Under the pieces are notes generated by a model, which did no database searches, was not told the DNA's origin, and saw nothing but the letters and a program-made list of their open reading frames with translations. The translations under genes were made by a program, and so were the position numbers. Positions 15,343-22,687 of a stretch of 25,766 nucleotides of DNA are shown piece after piece; positions within the stretch are counted from its first letter, which is position 1; each line of letters starts with the position of its first letter. Source of the DNA: Spirochaetaceae bacterium (GTDB taxonomy: Bacteria > Spirochaetota > Spirochaetia > SZUA-6 > Bin103); contig JAPPNY010000207.1 in NCBI GenBank assembly GCA_028818385.1, positions 1 to 25,766 on the forward strand. Reading direction: 5' to 3'.

Positions 15343-16418
15343 CGACCGGCGCCGACACGCACAGGCGGGTCGTCGTGATCTGCCCCGGCCGCGGCAGTTA
15401 CGGACCCGTCGACCTGGGCTCCCTGTCCCGGCCGCTGCCGGACGCGTCGCGGGGGGCGTTCCGGGAGGTCCTGCGGGCGGCCGACGCACGGCGCGCCGAC
15501 GCCGGCCATCCGACTCTGTCGGCGCTCGACGGCGCCGGGCGGCTGACCGCCGCCCACAGCGCGGGCGAGCACGTGTCGCCGCTGATCCTTGCCTGCACCG
15601 CCGCCGACTTCCTGCGCCTGGAGCGGGAGCGCTGCCACGTGGTGGCCGTGGCCGGCAACAGCCTGGGCTGGTACTCGGCGCTGTTCTGCGCCGGCGCGCT
15701 GACGCTGGCGGACACCATGCGCGTGGTGGAGATTATGAGCGGCATGGGCCGCGCCGGCCTGATCGGCGGCCAGCTCCTCTACCCGGTCACCGACGATCGC
15801 TGGCTGGCCGACGCGGAGCTCACCCGGCGGGTGGACGCCGCGCTGCGCGACGCGCGGGCGGCCGGGCACCGGGTGGGCGACTCCATCCGCTATGGCGGCT
15901 ACCGCGTCCTCTGGGCCGACGACGCCGGTATCCGCGCGCTGCGCTCCGGGCTGCCGCGCCACGAATCCGGCGAGCGCACCTACCCCCTGCATCTGCACGG
16001 TCACGCGGCCTTCCATTCGCCGCTCCTTGCGGACAACGCACGCCGCGCGGTGGCGGCCCTGTCCGACACGGTCGGCTGGCGGGCTCCCGAGGTCCCGCTG
16101 ATCGACGGCCGCGGCCATCAGTGGTCGCCGCTTGCCACCGACGCCGGCGCGCTCGCCGAGTACACGCTGCGCACGCAGGTGACGTCCACCTTCGATTTTA
16201 CCGCCTGCGTGCGGGTCGCGCTCCGGGAGTACGCTCCCGACGTGCTGGTGTGCCTGGGCCCCGGCGACGCGCTCGGCGCCCCGATCGCGCAGGTCATCAT
16301 CCGCGAGCGCTGGCAAGGCATCGACGACCGCGCCGCCTTCCTGCGCCGCCAGCGGGACGACCCGCTGGTCGTGTCGTTCGCCCGCGACGAGCAGCGGCGC
16401 ATGGTGACGGACGCGTAA
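15339..16418 (+). CDS. FabD-like acyltransferase
   Basis: A 359-residue protein with the malonyl-CoA:ACP transacylase fold. Seen: GNSLGWYSAL with nucleophile S108 (GHSLGE in FabD), the following CAGALTLADTMRVVE helix, and AAFHSPLL with catalytic H226. Two features differ from classic FabD: the residue after GxSxG is Trp rather than Glu/Gln, and the Arg that holds the malonyl carboxylate (VEMRG in FabD) is absent (VEIMSG). Malonyl is therefore unlikely and a neutral acyl group is more plausible (inference). An insert near 150-205 (YPVTDDRWLADAELT to IRYGGYRVLWAD) replaces the usual ferredoxin-like part in altered form. GTG at 15339 is coupled to the E1 fusion by a 4-bp overlap, implying a shared pathway such as acyl-primer supply. 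Confidence 0.75.
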   Translation: MTTGADTHRRVVVICPGRGSYGPVDLGSLSRPLPDASRGAFREVLRAADARRADAGHPTLSALDGAGRLTAAHSAGEHVSPLILACTAADFLRLERERCHVVAVAGNSLGWYSALFCAGALTLADTMRVVEIMSGMGRAGLIGGQLLYPVTDDRWLADAELTRRVDAALRDARAAGHRVGDSIRYGGYRVLWADDAGIRALRSGLPRHESGERTYPLHLHGHAAFHSPLLADNARRAVAALSDTVGWRAPEVPLIDGRGHQWSPLATDAGALAEYTLRTQVTSTFDFTACVRVALREYAPDVLVCLGPGDALGAPIAQVIIRERWQGIDDRAAFLRRQRDDPLVVSFARDEQRRMVTDA

Positions 16419-16444
16419 TCCTCGACGGATCTATCGACAGCCGA

Positions 16445-16473
16445 TTGACTTAATCGTCCCTTCGTGATAGCCG
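16445..16473 (+). promoter_or_regulatory. Possible sigma-70 promoter for the sugar ABC operon
   Basis: TTGACT (16445-16450), a 17-base gap, then TAGCCG (16468-16473), about 65 bases before the binding-protein start. The -35 is good and the -10 weak. The 16419-16536 gap also holds the strong GAGGAGGA ribosome-binding site of the binding-protein gene and a CCGGG/CCCGG inverted repeat at 16471-16488. Confidence 0.3.
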
Positions 16474-16536
16474 GGTATCGTCGCCCGGTGCCTCCCGGTG
16501 TGGCGCCAATCACGGGCGCTCAGAGGAGGACTCGCC

Positions 16537-18327
16537 ATGACGAAACGGTTCCTGGCGATCGCCATCGCCCTCACGACCGTCGCGACGTTCGGCTTCGCTT
16601 CCGGCGAGGAAGAAGGGGCAACGATGGAGGAGACGCCCCTGGTCTGGATGTGGGGCGTCCGGGCCGTCTACGGGGACAAGACTCCGGAGATGATCCCGGA
16701 AGCCAACGCGTGGGTGGAGGAGAACTTCGGGTTCCACGTGCAGATCGGCGCGGTTCCGGAGGGATCGACGGCGGATGAGGCACTGCAGCTCCTGATCGCG
16801 CAGGGCGAGATGCCGGACGTGATCATGGGCACCAGCTTCTTCACCCTGGGCGACTTTGCGACGCAGGGCAGACTGCTGCCGCTCGACAAGTACTTCAACG
16901 ATCCCACCAACTACCCCGTGTACTCCCGCACGCCGCGCTCCTACCTTGCCAAGTACGTGGTCAACGGCCAGGTGATGGCGCTGCCCGGCCGGGGGTGGCC
17001 CGTCGACCTGGGCCGCGGTCCGGTCACCTGGCACAGCAATACGTGGATCCAGCGCCTCGACGTGATGGAAGCGCTGGGAATTCCCAAGACGCACGACGAC
17101 CTGCTCGAGAACCTGCGGGCGGTCCGCGACGGCGACTTTCCCGACCTGGAGGGCAACCAGCCGGAGGGATTCGCCATGTGGATCCGGGAGGTGGCCGTCC
17201 AGAACGTGATCTACTCGCTGAAGGGCGCCGGCTGGGAGGTCGACGACCAGAAGCGCCTGATGCCCCCGTGGGCGTCGGTCCAGACGCGTGAGGCGTTCGC
17301 CTATCTCAACCAGCTCTCGCGCGAGGGGCTGCTGGACCCGGGGCAATTCTTCTACGACGTGGGCAAGTTCTACGGCAAGCTCAAGCCCGGATCGATCTCC
17401 TACGCGGCCGGCGGCACCCACCTGGCGTCGCTGATGCACGACACCGTCGGCGCCCTGATCAGGGAGCACGGCCAGGACAGCGCCATCGCCCAGGAGGGGC
17501 TGGCCAAGCAGCACGTGTCGCTGGCTCCGCCCGTGCACGACGCGCCGGGCCGCATCTACAACATGCAGCCCGCGCCGGTGATGATCTCCGCGGAGGCGCC
17601 CGTGCCGGACAACGTGCTGTCCTACCTGCACTGGAGCCTGACCGAAGAGGGCTACATCTCGGCGTCCCACCAGTCAGGCATCAGGGGCGTGCACTGGGAC
17701 TTCGTCGACGGTCCGGAAATCTGGAGCCTGTTGCCGGAGTGGGTCGGCTACAACGCACAGAACCCGCACAAGGACGACCGGCCCCAAGCGATCTCGCAGT
17801 CGACCTGCTTCACCCGCAACCTGGAAGCGGGCACGTGCAAGCCGATCCTGGCGCCGTCGCTGATCGTCTTCAGTCAGCCGTCCTACGCCAGCGTCCAGTA
17901 CCTGTTCCCGCTCACCATCCAGGACAAGGCCAGTCAGGGCTTCATGATGGGGGTCGACGGCGGCCCGGCGTGGGCGCCGCGCCTGGGCAGCTTCCAGCCG
18001 CTCTGGGCCGAGGTCACCAGCCCGATCCCGTCCTACGCCCAGCTCACGGAAAAGGCACCCCCGCTGGAGGAGTCGGCGATCATCTCCGCTCAGGAGCGCC
18101 TGACCAACTCGGTGGCGCCGCTGATCACGGCGGAATCGGTAGACGAGTTCAACCGGCTGTACGACGAGTTCATCGACTCGGTGATCAAGCTGGCCAACTG
18201 GAAGGGGATCTACAGCGCCAAGCATGACCGCTGGGTCGAGTGGATCACCGCCAATGGATTCGACGACCGCGACAGCCTGCTGACGGTGACGCCGCTGCCG
18301 GAGTGGAAGGAGGTGATGGGCTGGTAA
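16537..18327 (+). CDS. Extracellular solute-binding protein (LplA-like, sugar ABC importer)
   Basis: Periplasmic substrate-binding component of a CUT1/Lpl-type carbohydrate importer, 596 residues, in the LplA size range (larger than the MalE-type average). Seen: leader MTKRFLAIAIALTTVATFGFA with likely signal peptidase I cleavage before S22 and no lipobox cysteine; the mature start SGEEEG is a pattern common in spirochaete binding proteins. Further motifs: LIAQGEMPDVIMG, LLPLDKYF, NGQVMALPGR, MEALGIPKTHDDLLENLRAV, FMMGVDGGPAWAP, and the closing YDEFIDSVIKLANW. ATG has GAGGAGGA six bases upstream, a strong site fitting high expression. Both permeases lie downstream on the same strand (18446 and 20829). 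Substrate unknown; large LplA-type proteins often bind complex oligosaccharides. Confidence 0.9.
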   Translation: MTKRFLAIAIALTTVATFGFASGEEEGATMEETPLVWMWGVRAVYGDKTPEMIPEANAWVEENFGFHVQIGAVPEGSTADEALQLLIAQGEMPDVIMGTSFFTLGDFATQGRLLPLDKYFNDPTNYPVYSRTPRSYLAKYVVNGQVMALPGRGWPVDLGRGPVTWHSNTWIQRLDVMEALGIPKTHDDLLENLRAVRDGDFPDLEGNQPEGFAMWIREVAVQNVIYSLKGAGWEVDDQKRLMPPWASVQTREAFAYLNQLSREGLLDPGQFFYDVGKFYGKLKPGSISYAAGGTHLASLMHDTVGALIREHGQDSAIAQEGLAKQHVSLAPPVHDAPGRIYNMQPAPVMISAEAPVPDNVLSYLHWSLTEEGYISASHQSGIRGVHWDFVDGPEIWSLLPEWVGYNAQNPHKDDRPQAISQSTCFTRNLEAGTCKPILAPSLIVFSQPSYASVQYLFPLTIQDKASQGFMMGVDGGPAWAPRLGSFQPLWAEVTSPIPSYAQLTEKAPPLEESAIISAQERLTNSVAPLITAESVDEFNRLYDEFIDSVIKLANWKGIYSAKHDRWVEWITANGFDDRDSLLTVTPLPEWKEVMGW

Positions 18328-18369
18328 GCCCACGCTGACCGGGAAGCGGTAACCGGAAGCGATAACGAC

Positions 18370-18403
18370 GTGGATGCCGACCTCGCCCGAGGCCGGCATC
18401 CAC
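18370..18403 (+). promoter_or_regulatory. Strong intercistronic RNA hairpin
   Basis: Perfect 10-bp arms GTGGATGCCG / CGGCATCCAC enclose an A/C mismatch and an inner CCTC-GCCC-GAGG stem-loop, in the 118-base gap between binding protein and permease. There is no U-run, so it is more likely an mRNA-stabilising or partially attenuating element that raises binding-protein yield over permease, as known for malE-malF type operons. That role is inferred. Confidence 0.6.
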
Positions 18404-18431
18404 ACTTGGTCGGGCACACTTTGGTCGGGCA
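18403..18431 (+). repeat. Tandem 14/15-bp repeat before permease gene
   Basis: CACTTGGTCGGGCA followed directly by CACTTTGGTCGGGCA, between the hairpin and the AGGAGGAAGG ribosome-binding site of the permease. It could be replication slippage or a paired protein-binding site. Confidence 0.7.
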
Positions 18432-18445
18432 GGAGGAAGGAGCGG

Positions 18446-19348
18446 ATGCTCGCGCAACGACACATCGCAACGGTGCCCGAGCGGCTGTTTACCGTTGCGA
18501 ACTACGCGGCGCTCGGCCTGTTTGCCCTCATGACCGCGTACCCGTTCTGGTACGTCATCCAGGTCTCCTTCACCGATCCGCTCTACGATTTCCGGTTCTC
18601 GCTGCTGTGGCCGCGCGGCTTCTACTACGCCAACTACGCCAAGGTCTTCTCCAGCTCCGGGATCGGCCAAGCGTACCTGATCAGCATCCTGCGGGTGGTG
18701 ATCGGCGTGCCGCTGATGGTGCTGGTGACCGGCGGTGCCGCGTTCGCCCTCACCCAGAAGCAGCTTGTGGGGCGCAACATCATCATCCTGTACTTCTTCC
18801 TCACCATCTTCTTCAGCGGCGGGTTGATCCCCACCTTCATGGTGTACCGGAGCGTCGGCCTCCTGGACACGTTCTGGGTGTTGGTGCTGCCGCTCATGTT
18901 CAGCGTCTGGACGATGATCGTGATGAAGACCTCGTTCCAGACCCTTCCCTACGGGTTGACGGAGGCGGCGCTGATCGACGGCGCCCACTACGGCTACATC
19001 TTCTTCCGCATCGTCCTGCCGCTGTCGATGCCCATGGTGGCGACACTGTCGCTGTTCACGGCCGTGACCCACTGGAACGCGTGGTTCGACGGCGCCTTCT
19101 TCGTCCAGAACTGGAAACTCAAGCCGCTGCAGACCTTCCTGCGCACCTATGTGCTGGAGTCCGCGTGGCACGCGAAGGGCGTGTATACCGGCGCCAATCA
19201 GGAGATCCTGGACCAACTGGAGCGGTTGACGCCCACCTCCCTGATCTACTCCTTCATCGTCGTCGGCACGGTGCCGATCCTGATCGTCTACCCGTTCATC
19301 CAGCGCTACTTCATCAAGGGCGTGCTGATCGGATCGATCAAGGAGTAG
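18446..19348 (+). CDS. Sugar ABC transporter permease (LplC/MalG-like)
   Basis: Inner-membrane permease of a CUT1 carbohydrate importer, 300 residues. Seen: about six membrane segments (YAALGLFALMTAYPFWYVI near 20-40, LRVVIGVPLMVLVTGGAAF near 85-105, IIILYFFLTIFFSGGLI, FWVLVLPLMFSVWTMIV, LPLSMPMVATLSLFTAV, and a final LIYSFIVVGTVPILIVYPF), and the EAA ATPase-contact loop starting at residue 173 (EAALIDGAHYGYIFFRIVLP). The ending QRYFIKGVLIGSIKE is typical of the LplC group. ATG at 18446 was chosen because AGGAGGAAGG lies just upstream; an earlier start would read through the hairpin. Its 3' end overlaps the convergent amidohydrolase by 11 bases. No cognate ATPase is next to it; CUT1 systems often share an MsmK-type ATPase encoded elsewhere. 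Confidence 0.93.
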   Translation: MLAQRHIATVPERLFTVANYAALGLFALMTAYPFWYVIQVSFTDPLYDFRFSLLWPRGFYYANYAKVFSSSGIGQAYLISILRVVIGVPLMVLVTGGAAFALTQKQLVGRNIIILYFFLTIFFSGGLIPTFMVYRSVGLLDTFWVLVLPLMFSVWTMIVMKTSFQTLPYGLTEAALIDGAHYGYIFFRIVLPLSMPMVATLSLFTAVTHWNAWFDGAFFVQNWKLKPLQTFLRTYVLESAWHAKGVYTGANQEILDQLERLTPTSLIYSFIVVGTVPILIVYPFIQRYFIKGVLIGSIKE

Positions 19349-20354
19349 CCCGCGCGCCCGTCGGACTCGTGGTCGGAAACAACCGATCCGCATTGCCCCA
19401 GAAGATGTCCTCCACCGCCGAGTCGCCGAGCCCCAGGCCCCAGCACGCCCACTTCAGCGAGCGCAAGTGCTCCAGTCCGACCAGCGCCGGCACCACCGCG
19501 CCGTCGCGCGCCCCCCAGATCGGGTTGTCGGCCTCAAGCACCGCGAAGGAGCTGCCCGCGGCCACGTAGCGGCCCAGCACGTGGCTGCACGGATAGTCGC
19601 TGCCGTACAGCAGGCGGTCGTGGCCCATGATGCGGATGATCGCCTGGTGCGCGGTCGGCTCGCAGTTGACGCTGGTGTCGAAGAACAGGTTGTCCAGGTC
19701 GGTCAGCTCGGGGAGCCCGGCCAGGTTGTTCTCCGGCTGGAACCCGCGCGCCGAGTGCGACAGGACCAGCCGCATCCCCGGATAGTTGGTGCAGTAGTGG
19801 CGGATCCAATGGATGTTGGACGGATGGCCCACCGCGCGCTCCTTCACCAGGTGCATGTTGATGATCCAGCCTTCCTCGTCGGCCACCCGCACCAGCGGCT
19901 CCGGCATGTACTCGGGAATGTCGGCCTCCCAGGTCGGCTTGCGCGCCGCGTAGGTGTGGTAGGACTTCAGCCCGATCGCGCCGAGCCTGCGCACCTCGGA
20001 CCGCACCCATTCCGGGTCGTCGCCCGGCCTGGCGAAGAAGTAGCTGCAGCAGGTGCCGCCCGAGCGCCGCGCCTGTTCCGACGACCAGGCATTGGCCGAC
20101 GCGACAAGCTCGGAATCGAACGAGAACGGGATGAACGCCGCCTTGACCTGCCGGCCCGGGTGCAGCAGCTCGCAGCCGGGCGCCACGTCCTCGAACCGGG
20201 TCGGGATCGTGATGCCGACCGCGCCGGCGATGGTCGCCTCTGCATCCCAGATCTCGAAGTGGGCGTCGAAGACGCGATCCGGCACGAAGGAATGCAACTC
20301 GCGTTCGAACAGCTCGCGCGAGCGCTCGACGATCTCCTGCTCTTTGGTGGCCAT
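19338..20354 (-). CDS. Amidohydrolase 2 (ACMSD-like) family protein
   Basis: TIM-barrel metal-dependent hydrolase/decarboxylase of the Amidohydro_2 group, 338 residues. Seen: FDAHFEIWD near 29-37 (D30-x-H32, with Glu34 where the second metal His of DxHxH is usual), IGLKSYHTYAARK, IINMHLVKE (barrel His), GMRLVLSHSARGF (second His), LFFDTSVN, and IMGHDRLLYGSDYPCSH (catalytic Asp near the C-terminus), followed by VEDIFWGNADRLF, the usual family end. ATG at 20352-20354 is used; GTG/ATG codons further up lack better signals. It is inserted in opposite orientation between the two Lpl permease genes and overlaps the first by 11 bases. Substrate unknown; loss of the second His suggests altered metal binding. 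Confidence 0.87.
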   Translation of the reverse strand: MATKEQEIVERSRELFERELHSFVPDRVFDAHFEIWDAEATIAGAVGITIPTRFEDVAPGCELLHPGRQVKAAFIPFSFDSELVASANAWSSEQARRSGGTCCSYFFARPGDDPEWVRSEVRRLGAIGLKSYHTYAARKPTWEADIPEYMPEPLVRVADEEGWIINMHLVKERAVGHPSNIHWIRHYCTNYPGMRLVLSHSARGFQPENNLAGLPELTDLDNLFFDTSVNCEPTAHQAIIRIMGHDRLLYGSDYPCSHVLGRYVAAGSSFAVLEADNPIWGARDGAVVPALVGLEHLRSLKWACWGLGLGDSAVEDIFWGNADRLFPTTSPTGARATP

Positions 20355-20448
20355 GAGCGTAGCAGGCCGCGCCACCGCTTCGCTGTCAAACGACCGGCGA
20401 TGGCGGCACGTTACCGCTGTGCCCGTTCGACTCGTATGATTGACTCAC

Positions 20449-20661
20449 ATGGACATTCCCGCCGCTGCCACGGAGCGACTCGCCCGTCTGTATGCGCTGG
20501 CCTGCCAAGCGTTTGGCAATCCGCCCGCCGCGGCGCGTTTCATGATGACGCCGCATCCGGAGCTCTCCGGGCGAACGCCGTTCCACGTCGCGCTCACCGA
20601 GGTGGGCGGACGAGAGGTCGAGGAGGTCATCGAGCGGGGCCTGCACGGGTTACCCGCCTGA
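20449..20661 (+). CDS. MbcA/ParS/Xre-type antitoxin, toxin-binding domain (DUF2384)
   Basis: A 70-residue protein whose second half (MMTPHPELSGRTPFHVALTE then VGGREVEEVIERGLHGLPA) matches the MbcA/ParS/Xre C-terminal toxin-binding domain (HPxLxGRTP, T-E-x-G-x-x-x-V-E-E, G-L-P-A). The first 30 residues are a short helix without a clear DNA-binding domain. Such antitoxins normally precede and neutralise a RES-domain toxin that destroys NAD+. No intact RES gene follows, only a possible relic, so this looks like an orphan. ATG at 20449; TTG at 20440 is an alternative. Flanked by an amidohydrolase and the LplB-like permease. Confidence 0.75.
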   Translation: MDIPAAATERLARLYALACQAFGNPPAAARFMMTPHPELSGRTPFHVALTEVGGREVEEVIERGLHGLPA

Positions 20662-20671
20662 GGCAGCCAAC

Positions 20672-20716
20672 GTCCTGATCAATCTGCGACACGCGGACTT
20701 CTCCGGATCGTGGCGG
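20672..20716 (+). pseudogene. Possible RES-toxin 5' relic
   Basis: Eleven bases after the antitoxin stop, a short frame reads VLINLRHADFSGSWR. RES toxins commonly begin with a strand followed by an RHADLSGEGG-like segment, so RHADFSG in this position is suggestive. Nothing RES-like follows (no GGRW or VVY motif), so any toxin has been lost. The match is short and could be chance. The rest of 20717-20828 carries a candidate promoter and the permease ribosome-binding site. Confidence 0.25.
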
Positions 20717-20771
20717 AGGAGCCGATCCCCGCTTACGTGGATGCTCGGCTGGCGGGCCGCGCACGGCGTGG

Positions 20772-20800
20772 TTGACGGCGCAACGATGACCGGCTAGCGT
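20772..20800 (+). promoter_or_regulatory. Candidate sigma-70 promoter for the LplB-like permease
   Basis: TTGACG (20772-20777), a 17-base spacer, then TAGCGT (20795-20800), with the start codon 28 bases further on. Spacing is ideal and the key -10 positions (T1, A2, T6) match. It would let this permease be expressed independently of the genes at 16537-19348. Confidence 0.45.
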
Positions 20801-20828
20801 AAGCGCCTCGCCGCTTCAGGAGGCTGCG

Positions 20829-21788
20829 ATGGCTGAACGCACGACCGTCGACGCTCCCGCCCGCCGTCCGGCACGCGTACGGAACACGCTGGAGACGATG
20901 GTGCGCCAACGCTGGCTGTACCTGCTGCTCGCGCCCGCGATCGTCGCCGTCTTCGTCTTCAGCTACCTGCCGATCTACGGCCTGACTCTGGCGTTCCGGG
21001 ACTTCAACGCGGCGCTCGGCCCGTTCGCCAGCCCCTGGTCGAAACCGATTCTCTACAACTTCTGGTTCTTTCAGGACCCGGAATTCTGGTATGTGCTGCG
21101 CAACACGGTGCGCATCTCGGTCGTCAAGTTCGTGTTCGGCTGGCCGGCTCCCATCATCCTGGCGCTCCTGCTGAACGAGATCCGGCACTCGGGATTCAAG
21201 CGGACGGTGCAGACGGTCAGCTACCTGCCCCACTTCCTCTCCTGGGTGATCATGGCCGCGGTCACCTATCGCATCCTCGACTACGAGGCGCACAGCCCGG
21301 TGAACGTGATCATCGGCCTGTTCGGGGCGGAGCCGGTGGCGCTGATGGCGGACGAGAACGCGTTCATCCCGATCGTCGTGATCACCGCCATCTTCAAGGA
21401 GATCGGCTGGGGCACGATCATCTACCTGGCCACCATCGCCAACATCAATCCCGAGCTGTACGAGCAGGCGGACATCGACGGCGCCGGCAAGCTCCGCCAG
21501 ACCCGGCACATCACCCTCCCCGGCATGGTGCCGATCGTCTCCATCCTGCTGGTGCTCGCCATCCCCGGCATCCTGCAGGCAGGCTTCGACCAGCTCTACA
21601 ACCTGATGAACCTGTCCACCCGCAGGATCGCCTACGTCACCGACATCTACGTGCTGCGCCTCGGCCTGGTACAGGGACAGTACTCCGCTGCGACGGCGAT
21701 CGGCCTGGTGTACTCGGTGCTGGGGCTGGCGCTGGTGCTGATCGCCAATCGGATCTCGAAGAGCTCCTACGGCCACGGCATCTGGTAG
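20829..21788 (+). CDS. Sugar ABC transporter permease (LplB/MalF-like)
   Basis: Second inner-membrane permease of the Lpl-type importer, 319 residues. Seen: LYLLLAPAIVAVFVFSYLPIYG-type first membrane segment (about 32-52), VFGWPAPIILALLLNEIRHSGFKRTVQT, YLPHFLSWVIMAAVTYRIL, IPIVVITAIFKEIGWGTIIYLA, the EAA loop from residue 212 (EQADIDGAGKLRQTRHITLPG), IVSILLVLAIPGILQAGFDQ, and the closing segment before ISKSSYGHGIW. FDQLYNLMN and the final FG/YG pattern are typical of LplB. AGGAGG eight bases before the ATG. It most likely pairs with the LplC-like permease at 18446, although the two genes are split by about 1.5 kb. The 3' end overlaps the convergent glycosidase by 22 bases. Confidence 0.93.
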   Translation: MAERTTVDAPARRPARVRNTLETMVRQRWLYLLLAPAIVAVFVFSYLPIYGLTLAFRDFNAALGPFASPWSKPILYNFWFFQDPEFWYVLRNTVRISVVKFVFGWPAPIILALLLNEIRHSGFKRTVQTVSYLPHFLSWVIMAAVTYRILDYEAHSPVNVIIGLFGAEPVALMADENAFIPIVVITAIFKEIGWGTIIYLATIANINPELYEQADIDGAGKLRQTRHITLPGMVPIVSILLVLAIPGILQAGFDQLYNLMNLSTRRIAYVTDIYVLRLGLVQGQYSAATAIGLVYSVLGLALVLIANRISKSSYGHGIW

Positions 21789-22687
21789 CCGGCCGCCGTG
21801 CCGTGGTCCGGCAGCATGCGGTCCCCTTCCCAGCGCACCAGGCCGAAGCGCAGCACCCCGAAGAACGAGCGGGTCTTGTAGATGTGCAGGTGCCGCTCGG
21901 GGTCGGCCCAGCGGAACAGCCACTTCGTGGTGCTGAAGGTGCGCGGCGGCGTGCCGTGCCAGTCGAGCGGATCGCCCGAGACGTGATAGCGGATGCCGCG
22001 GAGCTGGTAGACCAGGTACCACAGGCTGCCGCGGCGGAAGACGCAGCATGACTCCAGCGGCGTGCGCTGCTGGCCGTCCGGCTGGTAGTGGACCATGCGC
22101 AGCACCGGACCGCGGTCCTGCCAGTGCAGGAGGTCGTCGCTGGACGCGGCGGCGATGCACGGCACGTCGTCGTCCGCGCGCGCCGTGTAGTACAGCAGGT
22201 AACCATCGTCGTGCTCCAGCAGGAACGGATCGCGGCAGTCGTAGAAATGCGCGTGCGGGGCGTTGCGGTCGAACCACGGGAGCAGGGCGGCGTCCAGGAC
22301 CGGTCCATCCAGGAACCGCTCCCAGTCATGGAGATCGGCCGAGCGGACGATCCCCAGGCGCTGAATGCCGTGCCGGTCGACGCCTGCATAGGCCATGTAC
22401 CAGTACCCGCCGCGCCGGAGGACGTGCGGCGCCCAGACGTGCGTGCCATCCCACGCCCCCGCGTCCGCATCCGGCTGCAGGGCGTCGGCGCAGGTCCGCC
22501 ACGCAAACAGGTCGGGGGAGTACGCATGGCCGATGGTGCTGCCGGCGGTGGTCCCCACGCCGTCCCAGAGGTCGTAGCGGCGATAGATGAAGAAGTAGTG
22601 CCAGCCGTCGGCGGCGCGCACGATGCAGTGATCGTTGACGCCGCCGTCAGCCGGGGCATAGGCCGCCAGGCGGACGTCGGCGTTCAC
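21767..22687 (-). CDS. GH32/GH43-like five-bladed beta-propeller glycosidase
   Basis: A 306-residue protein with the repeated blade pattern of clan GH-F/GH-J propellers: GVNDHCIVRAADGWHYFF, WAPHVLRRGGYWYMAYAG, CRDPFLLEHDDGYLLYYTA, ESCCVFRRGSLWYLVYQ. Three acidic residues fall where GH32/GH68 catalytic residues lie: D19 (N-D, compare NDPNG), D153 (R-D-P, compare FRDP) and E212 (E-S-C, compare EC). A five-bladed propeller glycosidase or phosphorylase is likely; sugar specificity cannot be read. It lacks the C-terminal beta-sandwich of true GH32 and any signal peptide, so it would act on imported oligosaccharides in the cytoplasm. GTG at 22685-22687 overlaps the ATPase stop as GTGA. Last gene of the four-gene unit. 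Confidence 0.8.
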   Translation of the reverse strand: MNADVRLAAYAPADGGVNDHCIVRAADGWHYFFIYRRYDLWDGVGTTAGSTIGHAYSPDLFAWRTCADALQPDADAGAWDGTHVWAPHVLRRGGYWYMAYAGVDRHGIQRLGIVRSADLHDWERFLDGPVLDAALLPWFDRNAPHAHFYDCRDPFLLEHDDGYLLYYTARADDDVPCIAAASSDDLLHWQDRGPVLRMVHYQPDGQQRTPLESCCVFRRGSLWYLVYQLRGIRYHVSGDPLDWHGTPPRTFSTTKWLFRWADPERHLHIYKTRSFFGVLRFGLVRWEGDRMLPDHGTAAGYQMPWP

